Origin: Chaetorhynchus papuensis | Taxonomy: Eukaryota; Chordata; Aves; Passeriformes; Rhipiduridae | Assembly (NCBI GenBank): GCA_013396525.1 | Contig: VWYX01000270.1 | Coordinates: 473,957-537,956, forward strand | Direction: 5' to 3' | DNA length: 64,000 nt | Shown here: in pieces, positions 1 through 13,290 of the stretch | Numbering within the stretch: the stretch's first letter is position 1 | Layout of the letters: each line of letters begins with the position of its first letter | Translations under genes and position numbers: made by a program | The notes under the pieces: generated by a model | Told to the model about the DNA's origin: nothing | Seen by the model: the letters and a program-made list of their open reading frames with translations, nothing else | The model's database searches: none

Positions 1-3000
1 CTGTTGGCATGATGTGCTGTTTATCTGTAGAGCACCTTGCCCATCTGTGTCAAGTGATCAGGTCAAATAAGTAAGTAGTAGTCCAGATTCTTGAGTTCTT
101 TACTCTGGCAGTAAATTATATGAGAATTTGCTCCTGTAAAGAGCTAAATGAATATTTCAGAGCAATAATAAGGTGATGGAAAATACCCAAATATACAAGT
201 GCTGAAGAGCTACAGAAGATCAGTGCCAAAGCCTGGATCAAACTGAACGCCCACAACCACAGCTGACACCAGAGGTGGGTGTGGAGTTCAGGGAAGAGCC
301 AAAAATTAACTGGGATTTTTACCTTCATCAAAAGAACTGTAGTTTGCCCATATGCAAATCACACATGAGGTAATGAAACCTATACTAGCTTTTAAAAAAT
401 CTTTCTGCGGAAGTTTGTTGACTGTCTCATCTGTAAGAGATAGTCTGCAGGAAGCAACATTTCCCAGACACAGCAGGAAAGTATTGATAGTGTGGTATCT
501 CTGAGCTCTTTCAGTTGATGTAGGATAAGTGGCAAAGTAGGAAAACCTGGGAAAAATTATGTCAAATCCTTTGTTAATGCTGTCCATTTTCCCAAGTAGC
601 TTCATTTTCGAGTTGGCTACATCTTCCCTTCTTCTGATGCAGCTCCGTTCTAGAAACAAAGACAAACGAGGCAGCCATGGCACACAGAAAACACTTTACA
701 TATTTCATGGATTAATACTTTAGAAGAAAAATGTGCGACTTTTGCCTAGGTTTTTTTAAGTGTTCAGTTTTCCAGTAGACCCAGGTAAAGTACGGCTCTG
801 TACTAGAGGAAACTGTCTTGCCTCTGAAAATCTGCTGGAAAGTGAAAGAGAAGAGGCATATGAGACAGGAATGTACTCTGATAATAATTGTCATGATCTG
901 GTATAGCAAGAAGAATTGGAATTTGTGCCCATTTCTAACTTGTGCAGGTGCTAAATTGCATTTTATGTGTGTCCTTACACTTTAATTGGTGTTCTGTTTT
1001 GTGTATGAAGAAAGGAGATTCCCTTCTGCTGTTAGGCACTCTATATGGTTGTTATTGATTACCAAGGAAGGTGAGGTGAAAGGGCAAAAATGAAAAGCGT
1101 TAGAGAAAAACCTGTGAAAAAATAGGCACAGGGATGGAAGGTATAAAATAGGAAAAAACGGAGAGAAAAATCTTTTATGTTTTTTGATCTGGCTGTGAAA
1201 ACACAAGCAAGTGAATAGAACAGTAAGGGAGAAAACAATAGATTAACAAACCCATCTCTCATATTTTACATAAATATAAAATCTGAAGAAGCTATTAAAA
1301 TAATTGGAAAGGAGGTTATAGAGCAACCTGAAAGCAAATCACTGTGAGATTCAAACGCCTAAGAACCTTGAAGAGGAGGTGTGTATCGAGGTCTTTACAA
1401 GCCCCACTGGGCTGTCCAGCAGCTGGTGAGGATAGTGTTAACTGCTGCAGGAGGAGAGGGGAAGCCACAGCTGCATGCCCTGGGCACAAGGACTGTCAAG
1501 CACCTGTCAGCGAAGGAAGTGAGGTGGGGCCCTGCCTCACTGAATTATGGTTTTCTCCCAAGGCATTATAACAGGAGCATGTGCACTGTCACCCACACAG
1601 GCTTCTATTATACAGAAAAAGGCAAGTGCTACTGGAAAAAGTTCATTATGCAGATTGCTTGTATGTGAAATTTGCTTTCACAAAGATATTCTTTTGTTTT
1701 GCTTAGGCATAGACTGTGGTAAATGAAATCCCTTTAACTAAATGTAAATTATTTTCTGAGTAATGCCTTTATTTTCTTTTTCTGTGTGTGTGTTTGTGTA
1801 GTAATGCATAGATTGTGGAAAAAAATATTAGCCTATCCAGCGTTGGCTTGCCTAAGTCATAATGTTTTAGTTCAGTGTAGTGGCATAATGGGTATCCACT
1901 TCTTCTACGCACAGAATAGTTAAAAATCTCTTCTTCCTTGTCATGCAAATATAACTGTCCTAAGAGCTGTTAGCATAGGGCAAGCTGGTTAGGAGGGAGT
2001 AATCAAACAAAGCCTTATGTACCTAATCTGCAGCTCGTTTTGGGTTCGTGGTCCATCAAGCTTCTCTCAGTATCCTTGAAGCCTACACCTTTTCAAGGGG
2101 CTGCTGTATCACAAAGGCCTTGTGTACACAAGAAAAGTGTAGTGATTAAATCACTTAAGTTTAGAGATCAGTTTAAACAAGGCATTGCCTTCTTTAGACA
2201 TTCTTTCTTCAATTTAAGAGCACCTCATGCTAATGTTTCCAGGTTAAATCAACATAAAACATTCTTAAAGCAAAGAACTCCAGCAAACTTGGTGTGTAAA
2301 CAGCATTAATTAGTCAAATCAGTTGCTAAAACAATGCTCTCAGATACAATTGAAGGTTCTTCTATGAAGTTTCTTCTCCTTAATGCTTTATTGTAGACAC
2401 AGTAGAAAATTATGGATTAAGATAGGTTTGTTAACTTTACCTTGATAGTACAGCTAAGAATAGATCTGGCACGAAAGAACAGTTTGCCAGCCCACCTCCC
2501 CCTTACCTGTCAGTGGTGCCAAGTGCTGAATCACTCTTTGTGCATTTATGTACTGAGGGGCTCTGTAGAGGGTGATGGGAAGACAAAGCATCCTAAAAGT
2601 TAATGTCAATGACAATAAACTCGTTGCCACTTAATGGCTTTAGATGAGAGAAGTAGTAGTACGTAATCAAACATTATTTTAGCTTGCATAGTTTGGAAAT
2701 TTATTATTTTTCTCTAATATGAAGCACTATAGGTCAGTATAGTAAAATCACAGTGAATTGTATGAATCTATGTATGATGATACCTAGATTATTTTCTGAT
2801 GGGGAAGACTTTTCTGAAGCAGCATTTTTGAAGAAATATGTGTATTTTGTCTACCTAGCTGAATTAAAAAGTGTCTCTTACCAAGTATATATGAAGAGTT
2901 GCATTTTTTTTATGTCTAATTTATCACGAGCATTTGGTTTTATGAGTTTTTTTGATTTTAGAACATATGAGCAATAAAACACATATTGGAAATCCATTGC

Positions 3001-4390
3001 TGTGATTTGTGGGATACTGTTCTCAGCTGAGCTTTATAATTGGTAATATACCTGCTTACCATTTAGGACATACAGAGGGTTTTTTTAGGATAAGCCAAGA
3101 GAAAGACTGACTGAATGCTAGGATTGAGGTGACCTGATTTGGCAGAGTAGGGAACAAGATAACATAGATAGTGGTTCCACTGACATTTAAATTAGTTTGG
3201 TTTTGGATGAAATTAAATGCTTTGCAAAGAGTGCTTCTCAGAATTGAGATATTTTGAAAGCATGCTGACTAAACCCTGATCTGAGCTTCTGTTTAGGTGT
3301 CTGATTTTTATCAGCAGTGCTTCCATGTGTGGAATGAGAGGAAATCTGAATAAGGCAGAGTGTGTGAAATATCGACGAGACTGAATTAGTTATACAAACT
3401 CAAAGATTGGATAAAGCAGCTAAAATGATTAATTATTGAAGCAACTCATTTTAAAATCTGTAAGCATGTGCTTTAAGTTAAATCTCTTTTTCTGTAGGTA
3501 TGAGGAACAAGCCCAATTCTTTTAATTACGTGGGTGCTTTCAGTAAGCCCCTTCATTTTTACAGTGAAGACTGTTGTTTGTCAAACACTTTTTGATCTAG
3601 TTTAGCTGACAAGACAGAAGATTTTGCTGTGAATAAGGGCCTGGTGAGGTAAGATGTTTCAAAAGTTTCTGTTCCTAACCACTTTAAATGAAGTTCATAC
3701 TTGTATGTTTGCTAAGCCTGTGCTTGTGACCGGTCTCCCACTTGCTCTGCAGCTGTAGTCAAATTATCTGAGCAGCCAAGGTGGGCCTGGCGAGTGCTTT
3801 ATACTGAAGTGACAGGCGTGGTCCCGTCCCTCTGACTTTCTAAGTGTGTTATCAATGAAGATAAGCAGATTTTTGTCTTGTGGGCACTTAGCTTAAGTCA
3901 ATAAATAAAGCTTCTGTTGACATCCTTGGCCAGTTCCTTTGGATGCTGTTATAACTAAATATTTGTGGGATCATAATTTATCTCATTACATTAGTTGGAT
4001 GTGCAGTGTTTGGTTCGAAAAGAGATTACATATCCCTCTCTGCACTGTGTTCTCAGATCAGGCTTGAAGTCATCTTAGTTTCAGAACCACTGATTAACAG
4101 CTTGTGGAATAAATTTCTGCAGTTAGTGGAACTGTAAAGTAAATATTTACATGACCAAGTTTTTAATTTGTGTTTTGTAGGTGTATGATTTGTGCTTTAT
4201 AGCTATACATAGAGCTCAATCTATTTGTGTGTTTAGAGGATTAATATAAAATCAGTTTATTTTAATATGTGCAAATTTCACCCTTGTAATCCTGATTTAT
4301 TTTTTTCCTTGGTTGGGTTTTTCTGCTTTGTTTTTTAGAACAAACTAGACAAAATTGTTGTTGTTAAATGGGTTGGAAGGTGACTACTAA
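1..4390. other. Noncoding flank or TLL1 intron 1, no gene seen
   Basis: No supported coding region. Open frames here are at most 125 codons, show no recognisable domain and occur on both strands. 1370-1550 and 3720-3830 are mildly GC-richer than the rest, without other structure that I can name. Confidence 0.5.
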
Positions 4391-4510
4391 TCGTAGAATC
4401 TTTGGATAGCTTGGGTTAGAAGGGACCTTAAAGATCATAGGGTTTCAAACCTCCTGCCATAGGCAGGAATGTCACCCATTAGTTCAAGTTGCTCAGGGAC
4501 CAATCCAACT
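4391..4510 (-). mobile_element. CR1 LINE 3' fragment
   Basis: On the + strand the segment reads as a reverse-complemented avian CR1 tail: tagaatc at the left edge, then ggttagaagggacc, cttaaagatcat, cctgccataggcagg and caagttgctcaggga, in the order and spacing of the CR1 3' end. The element therefore lies on the - strand, truncated at its 5' side to about 120 bp. CR1 is the dominant LINE of birds and other reptiles and is the main clue to the lineage. It has diverged by several substitutions, so it is not recent. Confidence 0.85.
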
Positions 4511-5229
4511 AAATTAAAGAATGAATATTAAAATTTGAAACTAGAAATGGTCTTAAAACTGTATATCTTTCAAATGTCACTGAAGGTGCTTCTCAGAAAG
4601 ATGTGGCCCTTTCTGTGTCACATCTGTATACCACTCTTTTTAGATATTCACTGAGGAATAAATTTGAAAGAATTCCTGGTAAATATGCTAGTGGGTGAAT
4701 TTTTTGTCATGGATCCACATGATGGATTTTGGCATTGATAATCCACACGTGATTTCTAAGAATATTTTTCAGATTTAGAAATTGCCATCAGTTGTGATAC
4801 TGGTGGGTTTGTGTGTCTAAGAGGAGAAATTGTTTACAGTCAGGAAAACAAATATATTTTACCTTTTGGTGAATTTGGATGAATGTGTTCTGTAGATTAT
4901 GTTTTGCTTTTCTTCACATAAAATTGTCTCCTAAATACCAGCTGGCAGAGAAGTTGCCTTTTGCAGAACAGATGATTTTTTCACAGCAGTTGAGCAGTTG
5001 CTTGATTCATTCCATAGCTGTCATTTTTTCAAGGAACAGAACACAGCAAACATTCCTAAAAGTAAGGATTTTCTTCTTGACCCTTATCAACACTGAGTTT
5101 GAAATGATGGAAACTTTCAGAGCTTGTTGCCCACTATGGAGAAGTTTCTGATTTCCAATGGCTAGTGTTTGTCTCATAGGATTCTGTTTGGGTTAGAGCT
5201 CATCATTTCAGCTCAGCTCCTCTCTGTCC
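4511..5229. other. Noncoding, nothing recognised
   Basis: AT-rich unique-looking sequence. The 90-codon open frame at 4879-5151 has no family resemblance and no splice context that I can support. Confidence 0.4.
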
Positions 5230-5600
5230 CCCTTTAAAACGCGTGATTAAATCCCACAGAAGTGGTGAGCTTTCCTGATACTTGAGACTACCGTTTCTCT
5301 CTGATCCACGCATTATTTTTTCCGGCCCGTTCCTCCCCCGCAGCTGCCGCGCGTTGCGTTGATCCCTGGGCAGCTGCTGCGGGAGCGCCCGCAGCCTCCG
5401 TGCGCACCTTTTCCCATTGATGCTGAAGGGACTGAATCCCGGGGAGCCTGGGCCATCCCCCTGCCCGTGTGCCTGGCTGGCAGCGGGGGCTGGAGCCTGC
5501 CCTGAGTCCTTCTGGGAGGGAAGGGAACGTGGTGCCAGTGTTGCCACTACCGGGGGAGGCGATGGTGGTGATCCTTTTATGCTCAGCTTCTTGCGCCTTC
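5230..5600. promoter_or_regulatory. CpG-rich patch (candidate CpG island)
   Basis: A GC-rich interval in an otherwise AT-rich, CpG-poor region. I count about 23 CpG dinucleotides between 5241 and 5595, densest at 5330-5400, including ccgcgcg. Open frames run through it on both strands (minus 5610-5203, 135 codons; plus 5417-5614), as expected for GC-rich DNA, and neither matches a protein I know. It lies 27 kb upstream of TLL1 exon 2. It could be an alternative promoter or noncoding first exon, an orphan CpG island, or a GC-rich repeat. No TLL1 signal peptide is readable in it. Confidence 0.35.
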
Positions 5601-5652
5601 TCAGTTTCAACTAGCTACAGGCTCATTTTGTGAAGTCCTTGGCTTGGTGATT

Positions 5653-5730
5653 TTCTGGTTTGTTTTTTTCTTTGTCTTTTTTTTTTTTTTTTCTGTTGAT
5701 GTTTTTCTTTGGAATTTTTGTTCTTTGTGT
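5653..5730. repeat. T-rich low-complexity tract
   Basis: T-rich stretch including an uninterrupted run of 16 T at 5677-5692, just right of the CpG-rich patch. Confidence 0.8.
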
Positions 5731-5739
5731 TTTGGCTGT

Positions 5740-7520
5740 TGTCATTTATTTATTTTAATTCTCTCATTCCTGGAGCAGTAAGGATGCTTTGTTGCTTTGA
5801 AGGACTAGAGATTACACCTAGCTTTCCTGATTTTGGTGTTACCTCTCTTTAAATGTTTGTCCCTTTGTCAATTACGCACTAGTCTGTTTGCCTTTCAACT
5901 TGGCTCTTTCTTTTCAGGGATTTACAATATTATCGAGTTAAGGATTCTCACAGTAGATGGTAATGGAGAAATACAGTTAAGTAAGTTTGTTTAAGAGTGC
6001 TGATTAAGTAAATGTTTCTGAGACTACTGCCTCAAGGCACTGTTTAAAGGGGTTTCATTTTACTTTTTTTAGCTGAAAAAGTAGTTTTATTGAACCTGGG
6101 TGTTTGTCAAGCACTAGCTTTTTCCTACCTGATATGCTTAAGAAAAAAATGTGGTGATATCTTCATTGTTCTTAATAAAATGGATTAGTAAATTGTAAGA
6201 GGATTAAGCATTTTAGCTTCTGGCATTTGCACTTAATTGCAGAATAACTTTCTGGAGAGAAAAAAAAAAGATCAACAACCAGAGTTTTATGCTCTGCTTT
6301 GAAGTACTGCACTTCTGGAGATAGTTTCCAGGTAAACTAAATGGTCTCACATACAAGAGTGTGTAATTTGAAAATCTGTCTTCCATTAGTGGGATAGAGA
6401 ATGATTCTTCCTTGTAATTAGGCAAATTAGTAATTTAGTGGGTAGGTTAAGTTATTCTGTATATTAAAGTAATGGAAGTATTGCCAATTAAGCCTTGGTG
6501 TGATATCATAAATTATGTGAGATCTTGCTTTTCATCCGAGGACCTTAAAGATTTTCCTAAATGTTAGTTAGGCTGAGCAGTGTTTCTTTGAAAACATACA
6601 GCTCATTTTTCGGAAAAATACAATCTAGTACCCACAGATATCAAAGGGTTCTATTAAGAATTCTCATAAAAAATACTCTTGACTCTTAAGCCCTGCTTAA
6701 ACTTGGGCATAATGCTGCTGTTCAGACCATTTTCAGTAGTTTTAAGAACTGAGGAACATGCAATTTTCATCATCTTTCAGCTTCGTAATGGGTCCCGACT
6801 AAGTTTTGGGGATAGATTGATGATTGTGTGTATCCTTGTTGGCTCAAAGTGTGAAAACAGGCTGTGCTGTGGTGCACTGAGCTGATGGGTTTTTACACAT
6901 GAGATGAAGGGTATATGTGGGCATGCATTGCCTGCCCTGCAGCGTGTCAGGAGCTGAGCTGGTGGCATCTGGATGTTTGCAGTTTTGTTGGGAAATGGTC
7001 CCTGGAGTGAACATTTATGAACACGCTTAAATTTTGCCTGGAAAACAGCAACTTGGAGCAATTTGCAATAGAGTGAGGGAATGACAGGGAGAATGGATAA
7101 TCGCATTGTCCATGCTCAAATTTATTTGCTTTGGTCCTCTTTTAACTTAGCAATCAATGTAAGACCAGGAAAACCATGAGAGCACCATTTCTTCATGTCT
7201 CTGAAACTACTGGAGTAACGTATAAACCTTTTGACAGGCCCTTAGAACAAACTTCTCTAACATACAGAGCTTTATGTGTGGCTTAATTAATTTCAGAATT
7301 AAATCAAAATCAAGATACGGGTTTAAAATAAAAACTATACTAAACTTTGCTTTACAGCAATTACAGAAATCAGAATAAAAGTAATTAAATTAACTGTGCT
7401 GCTTTTTTATACTCAGTACATTCTTTCAAGTTTATAATTGTTGGTCTTTTACTTTTTAGGTAATTAGTCTAAGAATCTACAGGGAAGATTTTGTCCCATG
7501 TCCAAGAGTGACCTTTTTTG
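5740..7520. other. Noncoding, nothing recognised
   Basis: AT-rich sequence with short poly-T and poly-A runs (for example nine or ten A at 6260-6270). Overlapping open frames at 6679-7106 on both strands show no known domain. Confidence 0.4.
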
Positions 7521-7626
7521 CCAAAATTACTAATTACTCACCTAAGTAAGTGGTAATTGCACATTCCCCCGTGCAAATTATGTCTTAATCTTTTGACGGA
7601 GATTAGGACATAATTTTGGTAAGCAC
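7521..7626. repeat. Nested inverted repeats (hairpin-forming)
   Basis: Core arms 7575-7591 and 7600-7616 are 17 bases with a single mismatch (a T facing G, which could pair as G-U in RNA), around an 8-base loop. The flanking gtgc (7571-7574) and gcac (7623-7626) are also complementary. A separate outer pair, ccaaaatta (7521-7529) and taattttgg (7611-7619), is exact. Between them, 7532-7541 and 7550-7558 form a smaller imperfect hairpin. A small MITE-like relic or a structured noncoding element could explain this; there is no evidence of transcription. Confidence 0.6.
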
Positions 7627-10600
7627 CTTTAAATATTCGGGTTGCTGCACAGTAATAGTAAATGAAGCTATTGATTTGTCTCAGTTTCAGTACATCGGTA
7701 GGTTAATGTTTCAAATCCTAGAAACATCATTTAAACAGACAAAACAGAGGTAACTTGTACCTTGAAATGTGCAGAATTGTTTCATAGGAACTTAATGCAG
7801 TGTTATTTTTTGAACTCAAACCCATTATTTTAGGGTATTTTATATTTTCATTTTAAAAATCACCTGCCCATGTGTATATAAACTTGTATTTTCTGATTTG
7901 CACACATGCCACATTTGCCTGAAGATCAGTTACATTGCCACTTGTGCCTTCATTGGAGAATGTAATTATGCTGCAAGAATAAATGAGGCACAACATTGTG
8001 CATCCAATTTCTCTGTTGCATCTAAAAAATACTGGGGAGGAAATGTGCTAAAGCATTAGTAACGCTCAAGATAGCTTTTATCTCTCTTGAGGCCAGCTTT
8101 CTAAAAGACAGGTGTGTTTAGTTTAAAACTGGTCACCTCTCATCCTGCTGTAATGAGTAGAAGGGAGATGTGGCGTTATCAGTCAGTCCCTAGGTCTGCC
8201 TGTGCTGGACACCTGCGTTAGGCAGGGGTGCATGGCCTGGGCCTGAAACGCCTGTTTTCCTCTTTCTTCTTGCTGGAAAAAGTGGGTATAGATGTGTATG
8301 AACAAGTGAGATGTGCTTTGGGTGCTCTTGACTTTGGAGGGAATGGCTAAACTTCCTGAGTGAGTGATCGGATATTCTGTTTCATTAAAATGGTCTGTGC
8401 AAATGCCTGTTTACCAAGTGGATTCACATAGTTGATATTTGATTTAACACTGCACAGACAGATACTTTTTTTCCCCCTGAGTTTTCCTTGTAAAGGATAA
8501 CATTCTGGAAGCACAGTTTTTGTGCACTGGATGTTTCTTCACCACCGCAGGCATGGTGACCCTTTTTTATTTTTTCTGGTTTTCACTTTTCGCTGCTTTT
8601 GCATGTTTGGTAGGTCTTGTTATTTTTACATTTAAGAATGGGCTACAAGAAATAAATAGGGTATTGAGGCACTCTTTCCAAAGATTTCCTGGTCTGTAAA
8701 ATGCCCATTTTGAGAGTCAAGTCTTTCATTAATGGTTGAGATGAACTATTCCAAAACTGGATGGGTACTTTGGAGTTTGTCCAGTTTCTGGAATTCACAC
8801 AAATGGAGAGTAGATGTTCAAATAGAGCTTCTGAGGCATACCTGCAGGTGTTCCCTTTTTAAATCTACTTCCTGTTCAGCAATTTAGCAGAGGTCCTGCA
8901 TTAGACTTAGAGACTTTCAAAAGACATTCTTAAGTCAGTGAGGTAAGTCCTGGGTCATGTGCTCTGCAATCACTAATGAAAAATAAATATATTCCACTTT
9001 AGAAACAAATAATGCTGTTAAAGAAAAGAAAACACTACAAATTTATTCCTCAATAGCTCTCCTTTGTATTAAGTATTTCTTCTTGGCTCTAACACTAGCT
9101 TTGTCTCTTAGCAAAAGTAAACATGCTATGGCAAAAGCTAAACACTTTTTCTTGCTTACAAAGAAGGAAAACAAGCACTCCTTTTCATAAAAATAGCCAA
9201 TGTTTTATTTTAAAGAAGAGATAACCCAAGACTTTTCAAAAAAAGTAGTGCCACCTCCTTATCCGGACAAGCAGATGGGAAGCAAAGAGCTCTTTGAAAC
9301 AGCTGATAGCATTTTGTAGTCTGTAAGGTGTTTGGTGAGGTGGGACTGTGAGATGGCCTGTTTCTTATTCAGTGCAGTGGAAGTAACTGCAGCATGGTAG
9401 TTCCAAAAACTGTATTACTGAACCACAGAAAGCAAGAAATAGGCAAAGCTGTATATTGCTCTTTTTTGGTTGGTGAGTGCTCAGGTTTTGCACGTACAGA
9501 AAGTAACAGTAAATTTGGAAAAAAGGCTTCCTTGAGGTAGGTAAACCAGCCGTACATAACATGGACATCAACTTTTCTAAGAACCTTGCTTTTCTATGCA
9601 GTTGTTGTGTACTTCCTGGAAGTTAGCTTTTGATCCACACTTTATATTATTTTTATGTGACAGGTAGTAACTACTGTTTTCCTTGATTTAAAATTTATTT
9701 TGGATTCAAGAAAGATGATAATGTGAATATATGATCCAGCATGTGTTTTAATATTTTCAAATAATTCAAAAAACTGAGTATTCACTTCCAGAGTTTCAGA
9801 ACAAAGGGTTGATGGAAGCACCAAACTGAAATAGAAGTTCACACAAAAATGTTAGAACATAATGGAAGTTGAAGAAAGACTACGTGTTAATTGGATGTTA
9901 CTGCTTTCAGTCCTCTGGGTATCCATAGCCACATGTCTGCCTGTCTGTTCATCCATTCACCAGTTACTTGGAACACAAGTGTCACTTTGGGCAACAGAGA
10001 TAAATCTGCAAAATCTGTGTGAATCTACAAGCACTGTGTAAATCACCAACTGTACTGTACTGATAGCATTTAGAAGAGAGCAAGCCATGGACAGGAATTA
10101 TCCTTGCATTCATGGCTTAAATAAATGGCAAATATTTTTGAATTTGCTTACAAAATTTTTCAAGCTATCATATGATATGATCAAATAAGTATGAATGAAC
10201 CCACCCCATTTCCTCAGACTTTTGTACAAAAATTCTCCTTGATAAAATATTAATTGCACTATAGTTCCAGGCTATGTACACAAAATGTATGGACAGATAA
10301 ATGTCTCAGTGTAGCTTTGCTGTTTCTTATTTTCATAGGTGTTAGGAAGTGATGCAGAGCACTACATGGCAATTCTAGGCTGTTGTGATGAGGACTCTGA
10401 TGAACCTGGCAATAAAAAAGTCAATTATTTTATAGTGTTAACACATGTGCACTGGGTAGTGCAGGCTGAGCTTCACAAACACACTTCATGTAAGCTTCCT
10501 CATAGTGAAGTAGTGATGTCTGCTGACCACGACAGGTTCTAGATTGGATTTTAGCCACTGTTTCCAGAACAGGGTTGGGCTTTGCTGCTGAAGAGGTATA

Positions 10601-13044
10601 TCTTGAACTGTCAAGTGCCCTATTCTGTATTTTGGAATTTGTCCATTTTGCCCTCTGTGCCTTATTGCACAGTTAAAGAATGAGATCCACTATCCTCAAA
10701 TGCAAATTCCTACAAATGCACTGTCTATAATTTTATCATTGGAGAGGATTACTACACTCGTCTGTAGACTTGATATTGTCTTTGGTATTTCAAGATTACT
10801 TGGACTTTTGGGGGAGGATGGGATAGAGAACAGCTACTACATTGCAAATCTTTGAAATTTGGAGGTAAAAAGACCCTGGAGCTAAAAAACGACCCTTTTG
10901 TAATTCCCATCCAATTTTATTCAGATTTAATTGAGTTTAAACAGTTCAGTTTAGACACCCGATTTCCCTTCACTTGACTTTCTTTCTCAGGAAACTGGTT
11001 TCAGCCTGCCAAATCCATGTCTGAACGTGGCTGTTCCAGGCAGAGGGTCCCAGGCTGCCACCAAAGCACTAGACTGCATTATGCTGGGAGCTGACAGAGC
11101 AAATAGAGCAATATGATCTGGAGAGAAGCAAGCTAGTGAAGTCCTACCTCCTATCCTTAGCTCCATCAGCCTCTCAGAATACCTCCTGGGAGAAAAGGTT
11201 CTCACAATTTCTGGGAAACTTGGAGAAGCAGACAGCCTGGCCAGGCTTTCCCCATTAAGCCATAGTCTCTTTTCCCTCCTTTAGGGGCACAAATATGTGG
11301 CAGAGATCCCACCTCCAGGGTGGGAGAAAAGAGTGGGATAAATTCAGCCATGGCTCCCCCGACTGATGTTGGAGGTAGCACTTAGCTCCATGAACCATCT
11401 CCCTCTCTGGGATAAGGCCTTCCTCTATTGCCAGTTAACTTCCTGAATCTCAGCTGACAGAAGTCTGTGCTGTAATTTTAGGCTAAAACCCTGAACTGTG
11501 GTGGGTGCATGGTCCTTGTTGCTGGCCCTGCTAGAAACTGAGTTTTCACTATTTAAAGCAAAATTACTTTAAAATAACTTTTACCTGTTTTGTAAAAATA
11601 CATAGTAGAAGCATATAGTAGAACACAATCCTTGATGTTGAAAATAATTTTGTTTTTAAAAATAATCCTGCAATAGAAAAGATTTAAAGTGTCTGCATAT
11701 CTGTTATAAATTTAGATTCTTTTGCTGTACATAGTATATCATAATACAAGGCCCCAAAACAGGAAGCACAGTGCAGTACTGTATTTTACCTTCCTTTTTA
11801 GGTATTAACTTCTGTGAAATATCATGGGAGAGATGGAAGAGTTTCAGCTTCTCCAAAGGGTTTCTTCCAAATGTACACTTTCAACAAAGTTTAGGTACAA
11901 GGAAAATTAAGCATTACCATGAAGACTGCTGTATTTGCAAAACAGCCTTAGTGTTATATGTGCTTCTTGAATTCATTAGCTAAGGTCTTTTGGCAGAAAA
12001 CTCTATGAGTTTTACTAGTGGGATAGTCTTACATTTAATAGTGGTGAAATGTATAACAATGGCTAGATACTTATCATCGTTACAGAAAATTGTCTTAATG
12101 AATTGCACTATCACTTTCTTTTCAGAAAGGGTAGTTTTAAATTCAATTTTATCTTAATGAAAGGTCATCTTAGCATACCGTTCAGATTAAGTTTTCTTCC
12201 AAACAAAATACCATTAAATTTTAGTATTGCCAGGTATTCCTGTCCATGTTATTGTGAGGAAAGACACGATGTGAATATTTGGCTGTTAGCTTATCTGATA
12301 CCATCTTTTCTATTAAAGAGCAGAATGCACATTGCCAACCTTTTGTTATCTAGTTTCCCGACTGCAGCACAGTGTCAGGTTCTGCCAAACTGGCTTACGT
12401 TTGTTAAGTGCTCACCACGGACTTCAGTTATCTTTTCCTGGTAGTCTGCATCCTGCCACTCAGCTGCAAATGTCACACACTCTTCTTCATTCATGCTTCC
12501 TACTAAGAGTTAGTATTATTGAAATTGTGTGCAGAAATATGCAATATAAAAGGGGGGAGAAGTTAAATTTATTCTAGACATAGGTGCTGCTGAAAAGACT
12601 TCTGTAGGGAAAAAATAAAAATACTGTTCTTGATGGTTGTACCCTGTCTGGTGAGTAGAAAAATGGGAAAAGACCCGTAAAAAATGTCTGAATGTAGAAG
12701 ATAAAAAAATTTTTTTCTGAAAACTTAAAGCATAATTAGTGTGGACTAGTGTTTTTTCTGCATTTGCATAACATGTACCTAAATTTAACTTTCATACTTT
12801 AGCTGCAGGCATTGATTTTTCAGATGTAATCTTTCCCTGTAATTAAAGAGAGGGGAGAAATAATAGAAATGGAACAGAAGTCAGTATATGAAATGCTAAG
12901 AATTGTTATCATTTAACTGTTTGCAGGATGTGTTCCTCTTAAGTATCTGATTTGCCGACAGATTAAGATTGTTGTGTGAAATGCACCATCAAAACAACTC
13001 CTTGGTACTTCTGAATATTACTTCACTCTAGGTCTCCAAGAGTG
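7627..13044. other. Noncoding, nothing recognised
   Basis: AT-rich unique-looking DNA. The longest open frame, 113 codons at 12103-12444, has no recognisable domain. A moderately GC-richer block at 11000-11500 has no feature I can name. Confidence 0.4.
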
Positions 13045-13090
13045 TTTTGCTTTTTAAGACATTTTACTGCAAGTAAAATCTTGTTATATA
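13045..13090 (+). repeat. Short dispersed direct repeat A, copy 1
   Basis: About 46 bases (ttttgctttttaagac through aaaatcttgttatatat) that recur with a handful of differences at 14031-14078, an offset of about 987 bp. Identity is not confined to low-complexity sequence: aaatcttgttat is shared exactly. Origin unknown. Confidence 0.5.
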
Positions 13091-13206
13091 TCCACACAGG
13101 AGATAGTATGTACGATTGGAACAAAATGTTATTTTGTTCTGAACCAAGTGAAAGACAGTTTTCAAAAAGTTTCCATAGCAGGGAAGAAATTCCGTGTGCT
13201 CAAAGG

Positions 13207-13290
13207 AAAAAAAAAAAACACAGCAAAAAAAAAAAAAAAAAAAAAACCCCAACAAAAAACCCCAACAAAACAACCCCAAAACCCCAAAAC
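13207..13290. repeat. A-rich / A-C4 low-complexity tract
   Basis: Twelve A, a short spacer, 22 A (13225-13246), then irregular repeats of ccccaac and aaaacccc to 13290. It resembles degraded poly(A)-type tracts common in bird genomes. No retroposed body is recognised immediately to its left. Confidence 0.85.

Noticed and set aside
5203..5610. 135-codon minus-strand frame (and plus-strand 5417-5614) as a gene
   Set aside because: Frames are open on both strands because of GC richness. There is no known domain and no supported start context. Composition (Arg, Pro, Gly) is what random GC-rich DNA gives.
5203..5692. Retrocopy with a poly(A) tail: CpG patch next to a T16 run
   Set aside because: For a minus-strand retrocopy the T-run should lie at the left, and for a plus-strand one a run of A should lie at the right. 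The geometry fits neither.
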